Positions 55,724-64,000 of a DNA stretch of 64,000 nucleotides are shown here, one piece after another. Source of the DNA: Mycobacterium sp. MBM. Lineage in GTDB: Bacteria; Actinomycetota; Actinomycetes; Mycobacteriales; Mycobacteriaceae. Under the pieces are notes generated by a model. That model did no database searches, was not told the DNA's origin, and was given only the letters and a program-made list of their open reading frames with translations. A program made the translations under genes and the position numbers. How positions within the stretch are numbered: position 1 is the stretch's first letter; each line of letters begins with the position of its first letter. The stretch lies in NCBI GenBank assembly GCA_021648845.1, contig JAKJHY010000015.1:1-64000 (forward strand), given 5' to 3'.

Positions 55724-56966
55724 CTGAATGCTCCCTCGAATCGGCTCGTCGTGCAGGACTGGGTATCGGTGGGGTCGGGTACACGCTCACCGCGCCCGGG
55801 TCGGTGGGTAGGGCGAACGTCGGGATGGCATTGCGCCGCAGTGCCCGCCGGATCATCAGCGCCACCGCCACCGCGACCGTGGCGGCGACACTGACCATGA
55901 CGGGCACCCAGACCGGGGAATCCGCACCCCGCAGCGATTGGCTGACGGCGACGATGACGATCCAGCCCAGCGAGACCGGGATGAGCAGCTTCCAGCCCAT
56001 CGCCATGAACTGGTCGTAACGCAGCCGGGGCAGGGTGGCGCGCAACCACATGAACAGGAACAGAAACGTCCACACCTTCGCGACGAACCACAGCAGCGGC
56101 CACCAGCCCGAGTTGGCGCCCTCGATAAGGCTGAACGGCAGCGGCGCCTGCCATCCACCGAAGAACATCGTGGTGGCCAGCGCCGAAACCGTCGTCATGT
56201 TGATGTACTCGGCGAGCATGAACATCGCGAACTTCAGCGACGAGTATTCGGTGTGGAATCCGCCGACCAGCTCACCCTCGGCCTCCGGGAGGTCGAACGG
56301 CGCGCGGTTGGTCTCGCCGACCATGGAGGTGACGTACACCAGGAACGACGGCAGCAGCAGGAACACGAACCAGGTGCTGTGCTGGGCGGCTACGATGCCG
56401 GAGGTCGACATGGTGCCGGCGAAGAGGAATACCGCGACGAAGGACAACGCCATCGCGATCTCGTAGGAGACGACCTGCGCACTGGAGCGTAGACCGCCCA
56501 GCAATGGATAGGTCGAGCCGGATGCCCAGCCCGCCAACACGATTCCGTACACCCCGACCGAGGTGACCGCCAGGACGTACAGCACCGCGACCGGGAGGTC
56601 GGTCAGTTGCAGGGCGGTGGTGTGCCCGAACACCGACACCAGCCCGCCCATCGGGATGACGGCGAAGGCCATGATCGCCGGGATGACCGCGATCACCGGC
56701 GCCATCAGGTAGATCGGCTTGTCGACACCCGCCGGGATGAGGCCCTCTTTGAGGGCGAGTTTGATGCCGTCGGCCAGGCTCTGCAACAGACCGAACGGAC
56801 CCACCCGGTTGGGCCCGAACCGCATCTGCATGCGGCCCAGGATCTTTCGCTCGGCGAGGATCGCCACCAACACGGTGAGCACCAGGAACGCGAAGATCGC
56901 CAGGCATTTGGCCAGCATCAGCCACCACGGGTCGTGGCCGAACGAACTCAGATCTGGGTAGGTCAT
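55707..56966 (-). CDS. nuoH: NADH dehydrogenase I subunit H
   Basis: 419 residues, eight or nine helices, the membrane subunit next to the quinone chamber. Seen: ILAERKILGRMQMRFGPNRVGPFGLLQSLADGIKLALKE, GWASGSTYPLLGGLRSSAQVVSYEI, ETNRAPFDLPEAEGELVGGFHTEYSS (the conserved charged loop) and LPRLRYDQFMAMGWK. The C-terminal ~60 residues are a charged tail. The ATG overlaps the nuoG stop (ATGA). Confidence 0.97.
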   Translation of the reverse strand: MTYPDLSSFGHDPWWLMLAKCLAIFAFLVLTVLVAILAERKILGRMQMRFGPNRVGPFGLLQSLADGIKLALKEGLIPAGVDKPIYLMAPVIAVIPAIMAFAVIPMGGLVSVFGHTTALQLTDLPVAVLYVLAVTSVGVYGIVLAGWASGSTYPLLGGLRSSAQVVSYEIAMALSFVAVFLFAGTMSTSGIVAAQHSTWFVFLLLPSFLVYVTSMVGETNRAPFDLPEAEGELVGGFHTEYSSLKFAMFMLAEYINMTTVSALATTMFFGGWQAPLPFSLIEGANSGWWPLLWFVAKVWTFLFLFMWLRATLPRLRYDQFMAMGWKLLIPVSLGWIVIVAVSQSLRGADSPVWVPVMVSVAATVAVAVALMIRRALRRNAIPTFALPTDPGAVSVYPTPPIPSPARRADSREHSDVQSR

Positions 56967-59335
56967 GCGGGCTCGATCCCGACGACGGCGCCGGGCGTGA
57001 CACCCAGACACCGGTACACCGAACCTGCGGAGTTCAGCGGTACCCAGACCACCCGGTCGGGCATCTCGGTGATCTCCAGTGGCAGCTCCAGTTCGCCGCT
57101 GACGCTGCGGACCCGCAGCAGATCACCGTCGGTGCAGCCGATCTCGGATGCCGTCACCGCCGAGCACCGCGCGACGGCGGGACGCGCTGTGGCGGCCAGA
57201 TGTGCTTCGCCGTCCTGGAGACGGCCGCCGTCGAGCAGCATCCGCCACCCGGTCAGAACCGCTTGACCGGGTTCGGGGCATGGTAGGTCGGCGGCCGGGA
57301 CTGCCGGCGCGCCCGCGCGTGGGCCCTGCCAGGTGCCGAGCCGGTCCATCTCGGCGCGTACGGTGGCGGGGTCGGTCAGCCGTAGGTCCACGCCGACCTC
57401 GTCGGCGAGCGCGGCGAGCACCCGCATATCGGCGGTGGCCGTCGGGGGCAGCGCAGCACCGAACGGCCGGTGCCGGCCCTCCCAGTTGACGAAGGTGCCG
57501 GCCTTCTCGGCGACGGGTGCGACCGGGAAGACCACGTCGGCGCGCTCGGTGACCGCGCTGTGTCGCATTTCCAGGCTGACGATGAACGGCGCGGCGTCCA
57601 GAGCGTCGACGGCGGCCTGCGGGTCGGGCAGATCGTCGACGTCCACGCCGCCGATGAGCAGGGCCGCGATCTCACCCGCGGCCGTCGCCGCCAGGATCGC
57701 GTCGGTATCGCGGCCGGCCCGGGCCGGCAGCTGCTCGACGTTCCAGGCGGCCGCCACCTCGGCGCGCGCGGCCGCGTCCTCGACCGGACGCCCGCCGGGC
57801 AGGAGATGCGGGGTGGCGCCGGCTTCCAGCGCGCCGCGGTCGCCGGCGCGACGCGGCACCCAGGCCAGCCGCGCACCGGTCGCGGCGGCCAACCGCACGG
57901 CTGCGGTGTAGGCGCCGGGGGAGCCGGCGAGGCGTTCGCCGACCAGGATGAGCGCATCCGGCGGCAGATTCCCGTGCAGGCCGTCCAGTGCCGCGGCCTC
58001 CCCGCCCGGTGCCGCCGGGACGAGGCGTCCACCCATCTTGCGCAGCCCACGGGTGGCGAACGGAGCCACCGACAGCACCGGCACGCCGTGCCTGCGGAAG
58101 GCCTTACGTAGCCGCAGGAAGACGATGGGTGATTCCTCTTCGGGTTCGAGCCCGGCCAGCAGCACCGCGGGCGCGGACTCGATATCGGCGTAGCTGACCG
58201 ACTGCGGCAGTCCGGCGACCGCATGCGCGAGGAACTGGGACTCTTCGGCCGAGTGCACTCGGCTGCGGAAGTCGATATCGTTGCTGTCCAGCATGATCCG
58301 GGCGAACTTGGCGTAGCCGTAGGCGTCCTCGACAGTGGCTCGCCCGCCGACCAGGACACCGGCCCGCCCCGCCGCGGCGGTCAGGCCGCGCACGGCGATC
58401 GCCACCGCCTCCGACCACGACGCCGGGCGTTGGCTGCCGTCGGGGTCGCGCACCAGCGGTGTGGTGATGCGATCTGCCTGGCGGGCATAGGTGAAGGCCC
58501 AGCGGCCCTTGTCGCAGTTCCATTCCTCGTTGACCTCAGGATCATCGCCGGCCAACCGCCGCAACACCTTTCCGCGACGGTGGTCGGTGCGTTGCGCGCA
58601 TCCCGACGCGCAATGCTCGCAGACACTCGGTGCGGACACCAGGTCGAAGGGCCGGGCCCGGAACCGATAGGCGGCCCCGGTGAGGGCTCCGACCGGGCAG
58701 ATCTGCACGGTGTTACCGGAGAAGTAGGAGTCGAAGGTCGCACCGTCGGCGATGCCGACCTGCTGCAGGGCACCGCGTTCCAGTAGCTCGATGGACGGGT
58801 CGCCGGCGATCTGGTCGGAGAACCGGGTGCAGCGGGCGCACAGCACACAGCGCTCCCGGTCCAGCAGCACCTGGGCGGACAGGTTGATCGGCTTCGGGTA
58901 GGTGCGCTTGACGTCGTCGAAGCGGGAGTCGGTCCGGCCGTTGGACATGGCTTGGTTCTGCAAGGGGCATTCACCGCCCTTGTCGCACACCGGACAGTCC
59001 AGCGGATGGTTGATCAGTAGCAGTTCCATCACGCCGTGTTGTGCCCGGTCGGCGATCTCGGAGGTCAGTTGGGTGCGCACCACCATGTCCGGGCTGACGG
59101 TGGCGGTGCACGAGGCCAGCGGTTTGCGCTGACCTTCGACCTCGACCAGGCACTGCCGGCAGGCACCGACCGGATCCAGTAGGGGGTGATCGCAGAATCG
59201 CGGAATCTGGATGCCCATCAGCTCGGCGGCGCGGATCAGCAGGGTGCCCTTTGGCACGCTGATCCGGTGGTCGTCGATGCTCAACGACACCATCTCGACG
59301 GGCTGGGTGTCCTTGGCCGGTTCGGCGATCGTCAT
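56963..59335 (-). CDS. nuoG: NADH dehydrogenase I subunit G
   Basis: 790 residues, the largest peripheral subunit. N-terminal 2Fe-2S cluster (CDHPLLDPVGACRQC, ending SCTATVS), His-coordinated 4Fe-4S (HPLDCPVCDKGGECP), 4Fe-4S pattern CVLCARC with a later CP, and a fourth site CEHCASGCAQ with a CDKGRW Cys, the N7 site found in some bacteria. The rest is a molybdopterin-oxidoreductase-like domain that has lost its cofactor. The ATG overlaps the nuoF stop. Confidence 0.97.
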   Translation of the reverse strand: MTIAEPAKDTQPVEMVSLSIDDHRISVPKGTLLIRAAELMGIQIPRFCDHPLLDPVGACRQCLVEVEGQRKPLASCTATVSPDMVVRTQLTSEIADRAQHGVMELLLINHPLDCPVCDKGGECPLQNQAMSNGRTDSRFDDVKRTYPKPINLSAQVLLDRERCVLCARCTRFSDQIAGDPSIELLERGALQQVGIADGATFDSYFSGNTVQICPVGALTGAAYRFRARPFDLVSAPSVCEHCASGCAQRTDHRRGKVLRRLAGDDPEVNEEWNCDKGRWAFTYARQADRITTPLVRDPDGSQRPASWSEAVAIAVRGLTAAAGRAGVLVGGRATVEDAYGYAKFARIMLDSNDIDFRSRVHSAEESQFLAHAVAGLPQSVSYADIESAPAVLLAGLEPEEESPIVFLRLRKAFRRHGVPVLSVAPFATRGLRKMGGRLVPAAPGGEAAALDGLHGNLPPDALILVGERLAGSPGAYTAAVRLAAATGARLAWVPRRAGDRGALEAGATPHLLPGGRPVEDAAARAEVAAAWNVEQLPARAGRDTDAILAATAAGEIAALLIGGVDVDDLPDPQAAVDALDAAPFIVSLEMRHSAVTERADVVFPVAPVAEKAGTFVNWEGRHRPFGAALPPTATADMRVLAALADEVGVDLRLTDPATVRAEMDRLGTWQGPRAGAPAVPAADLPCPEPGQAVLTGWRMLLDGGRLQDGEAHLAATARPAVARCSAVTASEIGCTDGDLLRVRSVSGELELPLEITEMPDRVVWVPLNSAGSVYRCLGVTPGAVVGIEPA

Positions 59336-60642
59336 ACGCCCGCCCCTTCGGTCGCGAATAGTGTCGACGCAGCTGGATCAAACGGGCATCCCCCGCCCAG
59401 GTGGGCCAGGTACTCGTCGCGGAAATACTTGACCGAGGAGATGATCGGGCTGGCCGCACCGTCGCCGAGGGCGCAGAACGACTTGCCGAGGATGGCGTCG
59501 GAGATGTCGAGCAGGGTGTCGATATCGGCGCTCGTGCCCGCGCCGCTCTCCAGCCGCCCGTAGATCTGGGCCAGCCAGTAGGTGCCCTCGCGGCACGGGG
59601 TGCATTTCCCGCAGGATTCGTGAGCGTAGAACTGGGTCCAGCGCCGCACGGCGCGAACCACGCAGGTGGTCTCGTCGAAGATCTGTAACGCCTTGGTGCC
59701 CAGCATCGAGCCGGCGCCGGCCACACCCTCGTAATCCAATGGCACATCGAGATGTTCGGGGGTCAGCAGCGGCGTCGACGAGCCGCCGGGGGTCCAGAAC
59801 TTCAACGTGTGCCCGGCCCGCACCCCGCCGGCCAGCTGGAGAAGTTCGCGCAGTGTGACACCGAGCGGAGCCTCGTACTGCCCGGGACGGGTGACGTGCC
59901 CGGACAGCGAGTACAGCGTGAAACCCGGCGATTTGTCCGAGCCCATCGATTTGAACCAGTCCACACCGCCGGCGATGACGGCGGGCACACTGGCGATGGA
60001 TTCGACATTGTTCACCACGGTGGGGCAGGCGTACAGGCCCGCGACAGCGGGGAACGGCGGCCGCAGCCGGGGCTGGCCGCGGCGGCCCTCCAGCGAATCC
60101 AGCAGCGCGGTTTCCTCCCCGCAGATGTAGGCGCCCGCGCCGGCGTGCACGACGAGATCCACGACGGGGCGAGCGGAGCGACGGGATGAGGCACTGTCGC
60201 CCAGATAACCGGCGTCATACGCCTCGGCGACCGCGGCCTGCAGGCGGCGAAGCACCGGCACCACCTCGCCGCGCAGGTAGATGAACGCCTGCCGCGCCCG
60301 GATCGCGTGGGCCGCGATGATGGCACCCTCGATGAGGGTGTGCGGTGACGCCATCATCAGCGGAATGTCTTTGCATGTACCGGGTTCGGACTCGTCGGCA
60401 TTGATCACCAGGTACTTGGGCTTGGGATCGTCCTGGTTGATGAATGACCATTTCTGTCCCGTCGGGAAGCCCGCCCCGCCGCGACCGCGAAGCCCGGACT
60501 CTTTCACCAGGGTGATGACATCGCCCGGTGCCATCGCGAGTGCCGTGGACAGTGCCTGATAGCCGCCGTGGCTCCGGTAGGCGTCCAGCGTCCAGGACGA
60601 CGGCTGGTCCCAGTGCCGGCTCAGGACGGGCGCGAGCGTCAC
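59332..60642 (-). CDS. nuoF: NADH dehydrogenase I subunit F
   Basis: 436 residues, the NADH-binding flavoprotein. Seen: the NADH/FMN glycine loop GLRGRGGAGFPTGQKW, NADESEPGTCKD, GAGAYICGEETALLDSLEG, and the N3 4Fe-4S motif SCGKCTPCREG with a final Cys in KSFCALGDGA. The GTG start at 60642 overlaps the nuoE stop (GTGA). Confidence 0.97.
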   Translation of the reverse strand: MTLAPVLSRHWDQPSSWTLDAYRSHGGYQALSTALAMAPGDVITLVKESGLRGRGGAGFPTGQKWSFINQDDPKPKYLVINADESEPGTCKDIPLMMASPHTLIEGAIIAAHAIRARQAFIYLRGEVVPVLRRLQAAVAEAYDAGYLGDSASSRRSARPVVDLVVHAGAGAYICGEETALLDSLEGRRGQPRLRPPFPAVAGLYACPTVVNNVESIASVPAVIAGGVDWFKSMGSDKSPGFTLYSLSGHVTRPGQYEAPLGVTLRELLQLAGGVRAGHTLKFWTPGGSSTPLLTPEHLDVPLDYEGVAGAGSMLGTKALQIFDETTCVVRAVRRWTQFYAHESCGKCTPCREGTYWLAQIYGRLESGAGTSADIDTLLDISDAILGKSFCALGDGAASPIISSVKYFRDEYLAHLGGGCPFDPAASTLFATEGAGV

Positions 60643-61484
60643 GGTCGGCCCCCGTCCGTCGGCGGCAGATCGACGGACGGTGCCGGGGCCGGCTCGTCGC
60701 GTGCGGACTCCTTGGTGATTCGTTCGTCATCGGGACCTGATGCGGTGGAGTTGGTGTCGCCGGTCTGAGGGGCTGTCATACCGTGTTCGCGGGCGATGCG
60801 CAGCCCCACCAGCGTGGCCTCGCCGGGGGCGCCATCATTGGCCCCCGGCCGCTGGTCGGGGAAGCCGGCCAGGATGCGCGCGGTCTGGGTGAACGTACAT
60901 AGCGGTGCGCCGCGGGTTGGTGTGACAGTGCTGCCATCACGCAACTCGTCCACGAGTTGCCGTGCCGAAGAGGGGGTTTGGTTGTCGAAGAATTCCCAGT
61001 TGACCATCACCACCGGGGCGTAGTCGCAGGCTGCGTTGCACTCGATGTGCTCGAGGGTGACCGAGCCGTCGGGGGTCGTCTGGCCGGCCTGCAGACCGAG
61101 GTGGTCCTCGAGCACCTCGAGGATCGCATCACCGCCCATGATCGCGCACAGCGTATTGGTGCAGACGCCGACGAGATAGTCACCGGTCGGGGTGCGCCGG
61201 TACATCGAATAGAAGGTTGCGACGGCGGTGACCTCGGCGGGGGTGAGGTTCAACTGTGCGGCGCAGAAACCGATTCCGGCCGGGGTGAGGTAGCCATCCT
61301 GGGCTTGGACAAGGTGCAGCAACGGCAGCAGCGCCGAGCGTGCCACCGGGTAGCGGGCGATGATCTGCTCGGCATCGGCGCCGAGGCGTTCGGTGACTTC
61401 GGCCGAATAGGTCTGGGGCCCAGCGCTGATGGGGGGACCCGATTCGTCGGGGCGCTGCCCGAGTTGGAGGTCGATGGTGCTCAC
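60639..61484 (-). CDS. nuoE: NADH dehydrogenase I subunit E
   Basis: 281 residues. The thioredoxin-like 2Fe-2S domain has the four ligands in CTNTLC and ECNAACDYAPVVMVN. About 80 C-terminal residues (from PTRGAPLCTFTQ) are Pro/Asp/Ser-rich and not part of the fold; such tails occur in actinobacterial NuoE. It works with NuoF in NADH oxidation. GTG start 7 bases after the nuoD stop, the only real gap in the operon. Confidence 0.96.
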   Translation of the reverse strand: MSTIDLQLGQRPDESGPPISAGPQTYSAEVTERLGADAEQIIARYPVARSALLPLLHLVQAQDGYLTPAGIGFCAAQLNLTPAEVTAVATFYSMYRRTPTGDYLVGVCTNTLCAIMGGDAILEVLEDHLGLQAGQTTPDGSVTLEHIECNAACDYAPVVMVNWEFFDNQTPSSARQLVDELRDGSTVTPTRGAPLCTFTQTARILAGFPDQRPGANDGAPGEATLVGLRIAREHGMTAPQTGDTNSTASGPDDERITKESARDEPAPAPSVDLPPTDGGRP

Positions 61485-61491
61485 CTGACTA

Positions 61492-62793
61492 TCACCTGTC
61501 CACGCCTCCCATCACCGGGTCGATCGAGGCCACCGCGGAGATGGCGTCGGCGACCATGCCGCCTTCGCACATCGCGGCCACCGCCTGCAGGTTGGTGAAC
61601 GAGGGGTCGCGGTAGTGCACCCGGTACGGGCGGGTGCCACCGTCGCTGACCATGTGTACGCCGAGCTCGCCCCGGGGAGATTCGACGGCAACGTACACCT
61701 GCCCGGCCGGCACCCGGATACCCTCGGTGACCAGCTTGAAATGATGGATCAGCGCTTCCATGGAGGAGCCCATGATCTTGGCGATGTGCTCCGCGGAGTT
61801 GCCCAGTCCGTCCGGCCCGATCTTGAGATCGGCCGGCCAGGCCAGCTTTCTGTCGGTCAGCATCACCGGGCCGGGTTTCAGCCGGGCGACGCACTGCTCG
61901 ACGATTCTGAGCGACTGCTTCATCTCGTCGACACGAATCAGGTAGCGCCCGTAGGCATCGCAACCGTCGTCGGTGCAGACGTCGAAGTCGTAGGACTCAT
62001 AGCCGCAGTAGGGCTGGGCGCGGCGTAGGTCGTGCGGCAGACCGGTGGACCGCAGCACCGGCCCGGTGATTCCCAGTGCCATGCACCCGGTCAGATCCAG
62101 GTAACCGATGCCCTGGGTGCGGGCCTTCCAGATGTAGTTCTCCCGCAGCAGTTTCTCCAGGTCCTGCAGTCCCTCGGGCAATACCGTCAGCAGTTCGCGC
62201 AGTTGCGGTATGGCCTCATCGGGTAAATCGGCGGCCAGTCCGCCCGGTCGGATGTAGGCGTGGTTCATCCGCAATCCGGTGATCGTCTCGAACAGGCTGA
62301 GTACCAGTTCCCGCTCGCGAAAGCCGAAGAACATCGCCGACATCGCGCCGAGTTCCATACCGCCGGTGGCCAGGGCCACCAGGTGACTGGAGATGCGGTT
62401 GAGTTCCATCAGCATGACGCGGATGATGCTGGCCCGTTCGGGAATGTCATCGGTGACGCCGAGCAGCTTCTCCACGCCCAGGCAGTAGGCTGTCTCGTTG
62501 AAGAAGGGTGACAGGTAATCCATTCGGGTGACGAATGTGACGCCCTGGGTCCAGTTCCGGTATTCGAGGTTCTTCTCGATCCCGGTATGGAGGTAGCCGA
62601 TGCCGCAGCGGGCCTCGGTGATGGTCTCGCCCTCGATCTCCAGGATGAGCCGCAGCACGCCGTGGGTGGACGGGTGTTGCGGGCCCATGTTGACCACGAT
62701 GCGCTCACCGGCGTGCTCGCGGGCGGCCGCTACCACCGCGTCCCAGTCTTGACCGCCGACCATGACCACGGGCGGGGAGTCGTGCACCGACAT
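61492..62793 (-). CDS. nuoD: NADH dehydrogenase I subunit D
   Basis: 433 residues, 49-kDa subunit that lines the quinone site with NuoB. Seen: VNMGPQHPSTHGVLRLILEIEGE with the quinone-site His, RCGIGYLHTGIEKNLEYR, RMDYLSPFFNETAY, and the C-terminal PRGELGVHMVSDGGTRPYRVHYRDPSF. The ATG shares its A with the nuoC stop (TGATG). Confidence 0.97.
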   Translation of the reverse strand: MSVHDSPPVVMVGGQDWDAVVAAAREHAGERIVVNMGPQHPSTHGVLRLILEIEGETITEARCGIGYLHTGIEKNLEYRNWTQGVTFVTRMDYLSPFFNETAYCLGVEKLLGVTDDIPERASIIRVMLMELNRISSHLVALATGGMELGAMSAMFFGFRERELVLSLFETITGLRMNHAYIRPGGLAADLPDEAIPQLRELLTVLPEGLQDLEKLLRENYIWKARTQGIGYLDLTGCMALGITGPVLRSTGLPHDLRRAQPYCGYESYDFDVCTDDGCDAYGRYLIRVDEMKQSLRIVEQCVARLKPGPVMLTDRKLAWPADLKIGPDGLGNSAEHIAKIMGSSMEALIHHFKLVTEGIRVPAGQVYVAVESPRGELGVHMVSDGGTRPYRVHYRDPSFTNLQAVAAMCEGGMVADAISAVASIDPVMGGVDR

Positions 62794-63506
62794 CAGTTGT
62801 AGGACCTCCGCTCGTCCGGCGGCGGTATCTGCGCACCGTGGTACTCGACGGGTATGCCGCCCAGCGGGTAGTCCTTGCGTTGTGGATGTCCAACCCAGTC
62901 ATCGGGCATCTCGATGCGCGTCAGCGACGGGTGCCCGTCGAAGATGATGCCGAAGAAGTCGTAGGTCTCGCGTTCGTGCCAGTCGGTGGTCGGGTACACC
63001 GCGAACAGCGAGGGGATGTGCGGGTCGGTGTCCGGCGCGGCGACCTCGACGCGCAACCGGCGGTTATGCGTGATCGACATGAGCGGATACACCGCGTGCA
63101 ACTCGCGGCCGGTCTCCTGGGGGTAGTGCACACCCGAAACGCCAAGACAGAGTTCGAATCTCAGCGCGGGGTCGTCCCGTAAGGTCTGGGCCACCGTGGG
63201 TAGATGCGCGCGCCGCACCTCCAGGGTCAGCTCATCGCGGAACACGATGACGCGCTCGACCGCGGCCTCGAACACGTCCGCCCCGAGCCCGCCGATCAGG
63301 GCGTCGACCAGCTCGTCGAAATATCCGCCGTAGGGGCGCGGCGAGCTACCGGGCAGCGAGATCTCTCGCACCAGACGCCCGTAACCGGAGGTGTCACCGC
63401 TGCCGGTGACCCCGAACATGCCGCGGCGCACACCGATCACTTCGACGTCGACATCGCCAGGTTGCTGTGTTGCTGCTCGCCGGTCGCCGTCTGGTTTGTC
63501 GGTCAT
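62793..63506 (-). CDS. nuoC: NADH dehydrogenase I subunit C
   Basis: 237 residues, 30-kDa subunit. Seen: ELCLGVSGVHYP, the signature WHERETYDFFGIIFDGHPSLTRIEMPDDW and HPQRKDYPLGGIPVEYHG at the end. About 40 residues at the N-terminus are variable. The ATG at 63506 overlaps the nuoB stop (ATGA); a longer open frame lies over nuoB and is not used. Confidence 0.97.
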   Translation of the reverse strand: MTDKPDGDRRAATQQPGDVDVEVIGVRRGMFGVTGSGDTSGYGRLVREISLPGSSPRPYGGYFDELVDALIGGLGADVFEAAVERVIVFRDELTLEVRRAHLPTVAQTLRDDPALRFELCLGVSGVHYPQETGRELHAVYPLMSITHNRRLRVEVAAPDTDPHIPSLFAVYPTTDWHERETYDFFGIIFDGHPSLTRIEMPDDWVGHPQRKDYPLGGIPVEYHGAQIPPPDERRSYN

Positions 63507-64000
63507 GAGCGCAGTAACCCCGTCAGCTCGATGGTCGGCCGCGATGCGAGTGCGGCTGCCTCGGCGGCCGCGACCGCCTCGGCGCGGTTGACCCCCAGCG
63601 GCATCTCGGCAATCTTGGCGTGCAGCTTGAGTATCGCGTTGAGCAGCATTTCCGGCCGTGGCGGACATCCGGGCAGGTAGATGTCCACCGGCACCACATG
63701 GTCGACGCCTTGAACCACCGCGTAGTTGTTGAACATGCCGCCCGAGGATGCGCATACCCCCATCGCCAGTACCCATTTCGGTTCGGCCATCTGGTCGTAG
63801 ACCTGTCGCAGTACCGGCGCCATCTTCTGGCTGACCCGCCCGGCGACGATCATCAGATCGGCTTGGCGTGGCGTGGCGGAGAACCGCTCCATGCCAAATC
63901 GTGAGATGTCGAAGCGTGGGCCTGCAGTGGCCATCATCTCGATGGCGCAGCACGCCAACCCGAACGTGGCCGGCCACAGCGAGCCCTTGCGCACGTAGCC
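63503..64000 (-). CDS. nuoB: NADH dehydrogenase I subunit B, C-terminal part
   Basis: 165 residues visible; the 5' end, about 15-20 residues, lies beyond the right edge. The frame begins GYVRKGSLWPATFGLACCAIEMM, as inside complete NuoB proteins, so the GTG near 63994 is internal and not the start. Cluster N2 ligands are present: the CC pair, Cys in MGVCASSGG and Cys in PGCPPRPE. N2 is the last cluster before quinone. nuoA should follow just outside the window. Confidence 0.97.
   Translation of the reverse strand, partial: GYVRKGSLWPATFGLACCAIEMMATAGPRFDISRFGMERFSATPRQADLMIVAGRVSQKMAPVLRQVYDQMAEPKWVLAMGVCASSGGMFNNYAVVQGVDHVVPVDIYLPGCPPRPEMLLNAILKLHAKIAEMPLGVNRAEAVAAAEAAALASRPTIELTGLLRS

Noticed and set aside
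63990..64000. GTG at 63994 as the start of nuoB
   Set aside because: The codons before it (Gly-Tyr) continue the conserved NuoB sequence, so the gene extends past the window edge.
1..64000. CRISPR arrays, insertion sequences, prophage genes, tRNA or rRNA genes
   Set aside because: No regularly spaced direct repeats, transposase or integrase sequences, or cloverleaf-like sequences were seen.

Overview
The window is high-GC actinobacterial DNA and most likely comes from a rapidly growing mycobacterium (Mycolicibacterium type). The evidence is a DUF222/13E12-type HNH gene start, DUF732, an MbtM-like acyl-AMP ligase, many FadD/EchA/F420/Baeyer-Villiger type enzymes, frequent GTG starts, and a nuo operon in the mycobacterial order. 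I cannot name the species from the sequence alone.

Layout. 1-5.3 kb: start of a DUF222 gene, a tiny zinc-ribbon ORF, an FAD monooxygenase-TetR pair with palindromes upstream, a small membrane protein behind a SigF-like promoter, an ANTAR protein, and an SDR plus hydroxypyruvate-isomerase-like pair. 5.4-8.2 kb: an XRE-cupin regulator and a class II aldolase/DapA-family pair that share one palindromic operator. 8.2-12.3 kb: a membrane phosphoesterase and a stress module (stress SDR, small heat-shock protein with a CIRCE element, and two tandem CsbD genes with SigF-like promoters and strong hairpin terminators). 12.3-17.3 kb: an overlapping operon made of an HTH-TOBE regulator, modA, modB, modC and a Kup potassium transporter.

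17.3-29.4 kb holds the most interesting block, a single-strand operon. In transcription order it encodes two DUF1989 proteins (UAAP2 and UAAP1), a urea/guanidine carboxylase, an allophanate hydrolase with an extra ~260-residue C-terminal domain I do not recognise, a 2-oxoglutarate Fe(II) dioxygenase, a sodium:solute symporter and a TetR regulator. Its promoter region carries a perfect match to the GlnR nitrogen-control box and twin CTGTC-N4-GACAG palindromes. The set fits uptake of a guanidino compound, oxidative release of guanidine, and breakdown of guanidine to ammonia and CO2 under nitrogen control. The order and fusion are seen; the pathway is inferred.

29.4-49.1 kb is mixed accessory metabolism: an Imm-like protein, a GreA-like factor, a PucR regulator, DUF309, an orphan MbtM-like ligase, a CocE-type hydrolase, two medium-chain dehydrogenases with start codons 15 bp apart, an alpha/beta hydrolase, an amine oxidase, an F420/LLM enzyme, a Baeyer-Villiger monooxygenase, AraC and TetR regulators, an APH-type kinase and an enoyl-CoA hydratase. 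49.1-64.0 kb is the respiratory complex I operon nuoB-nuoN on the minus strand, almost every gene overlapping the next by 1-4 bases. nuoB runs off the right edge. No tRNA, rRNA, CRISPR array or insertion sequence was found.
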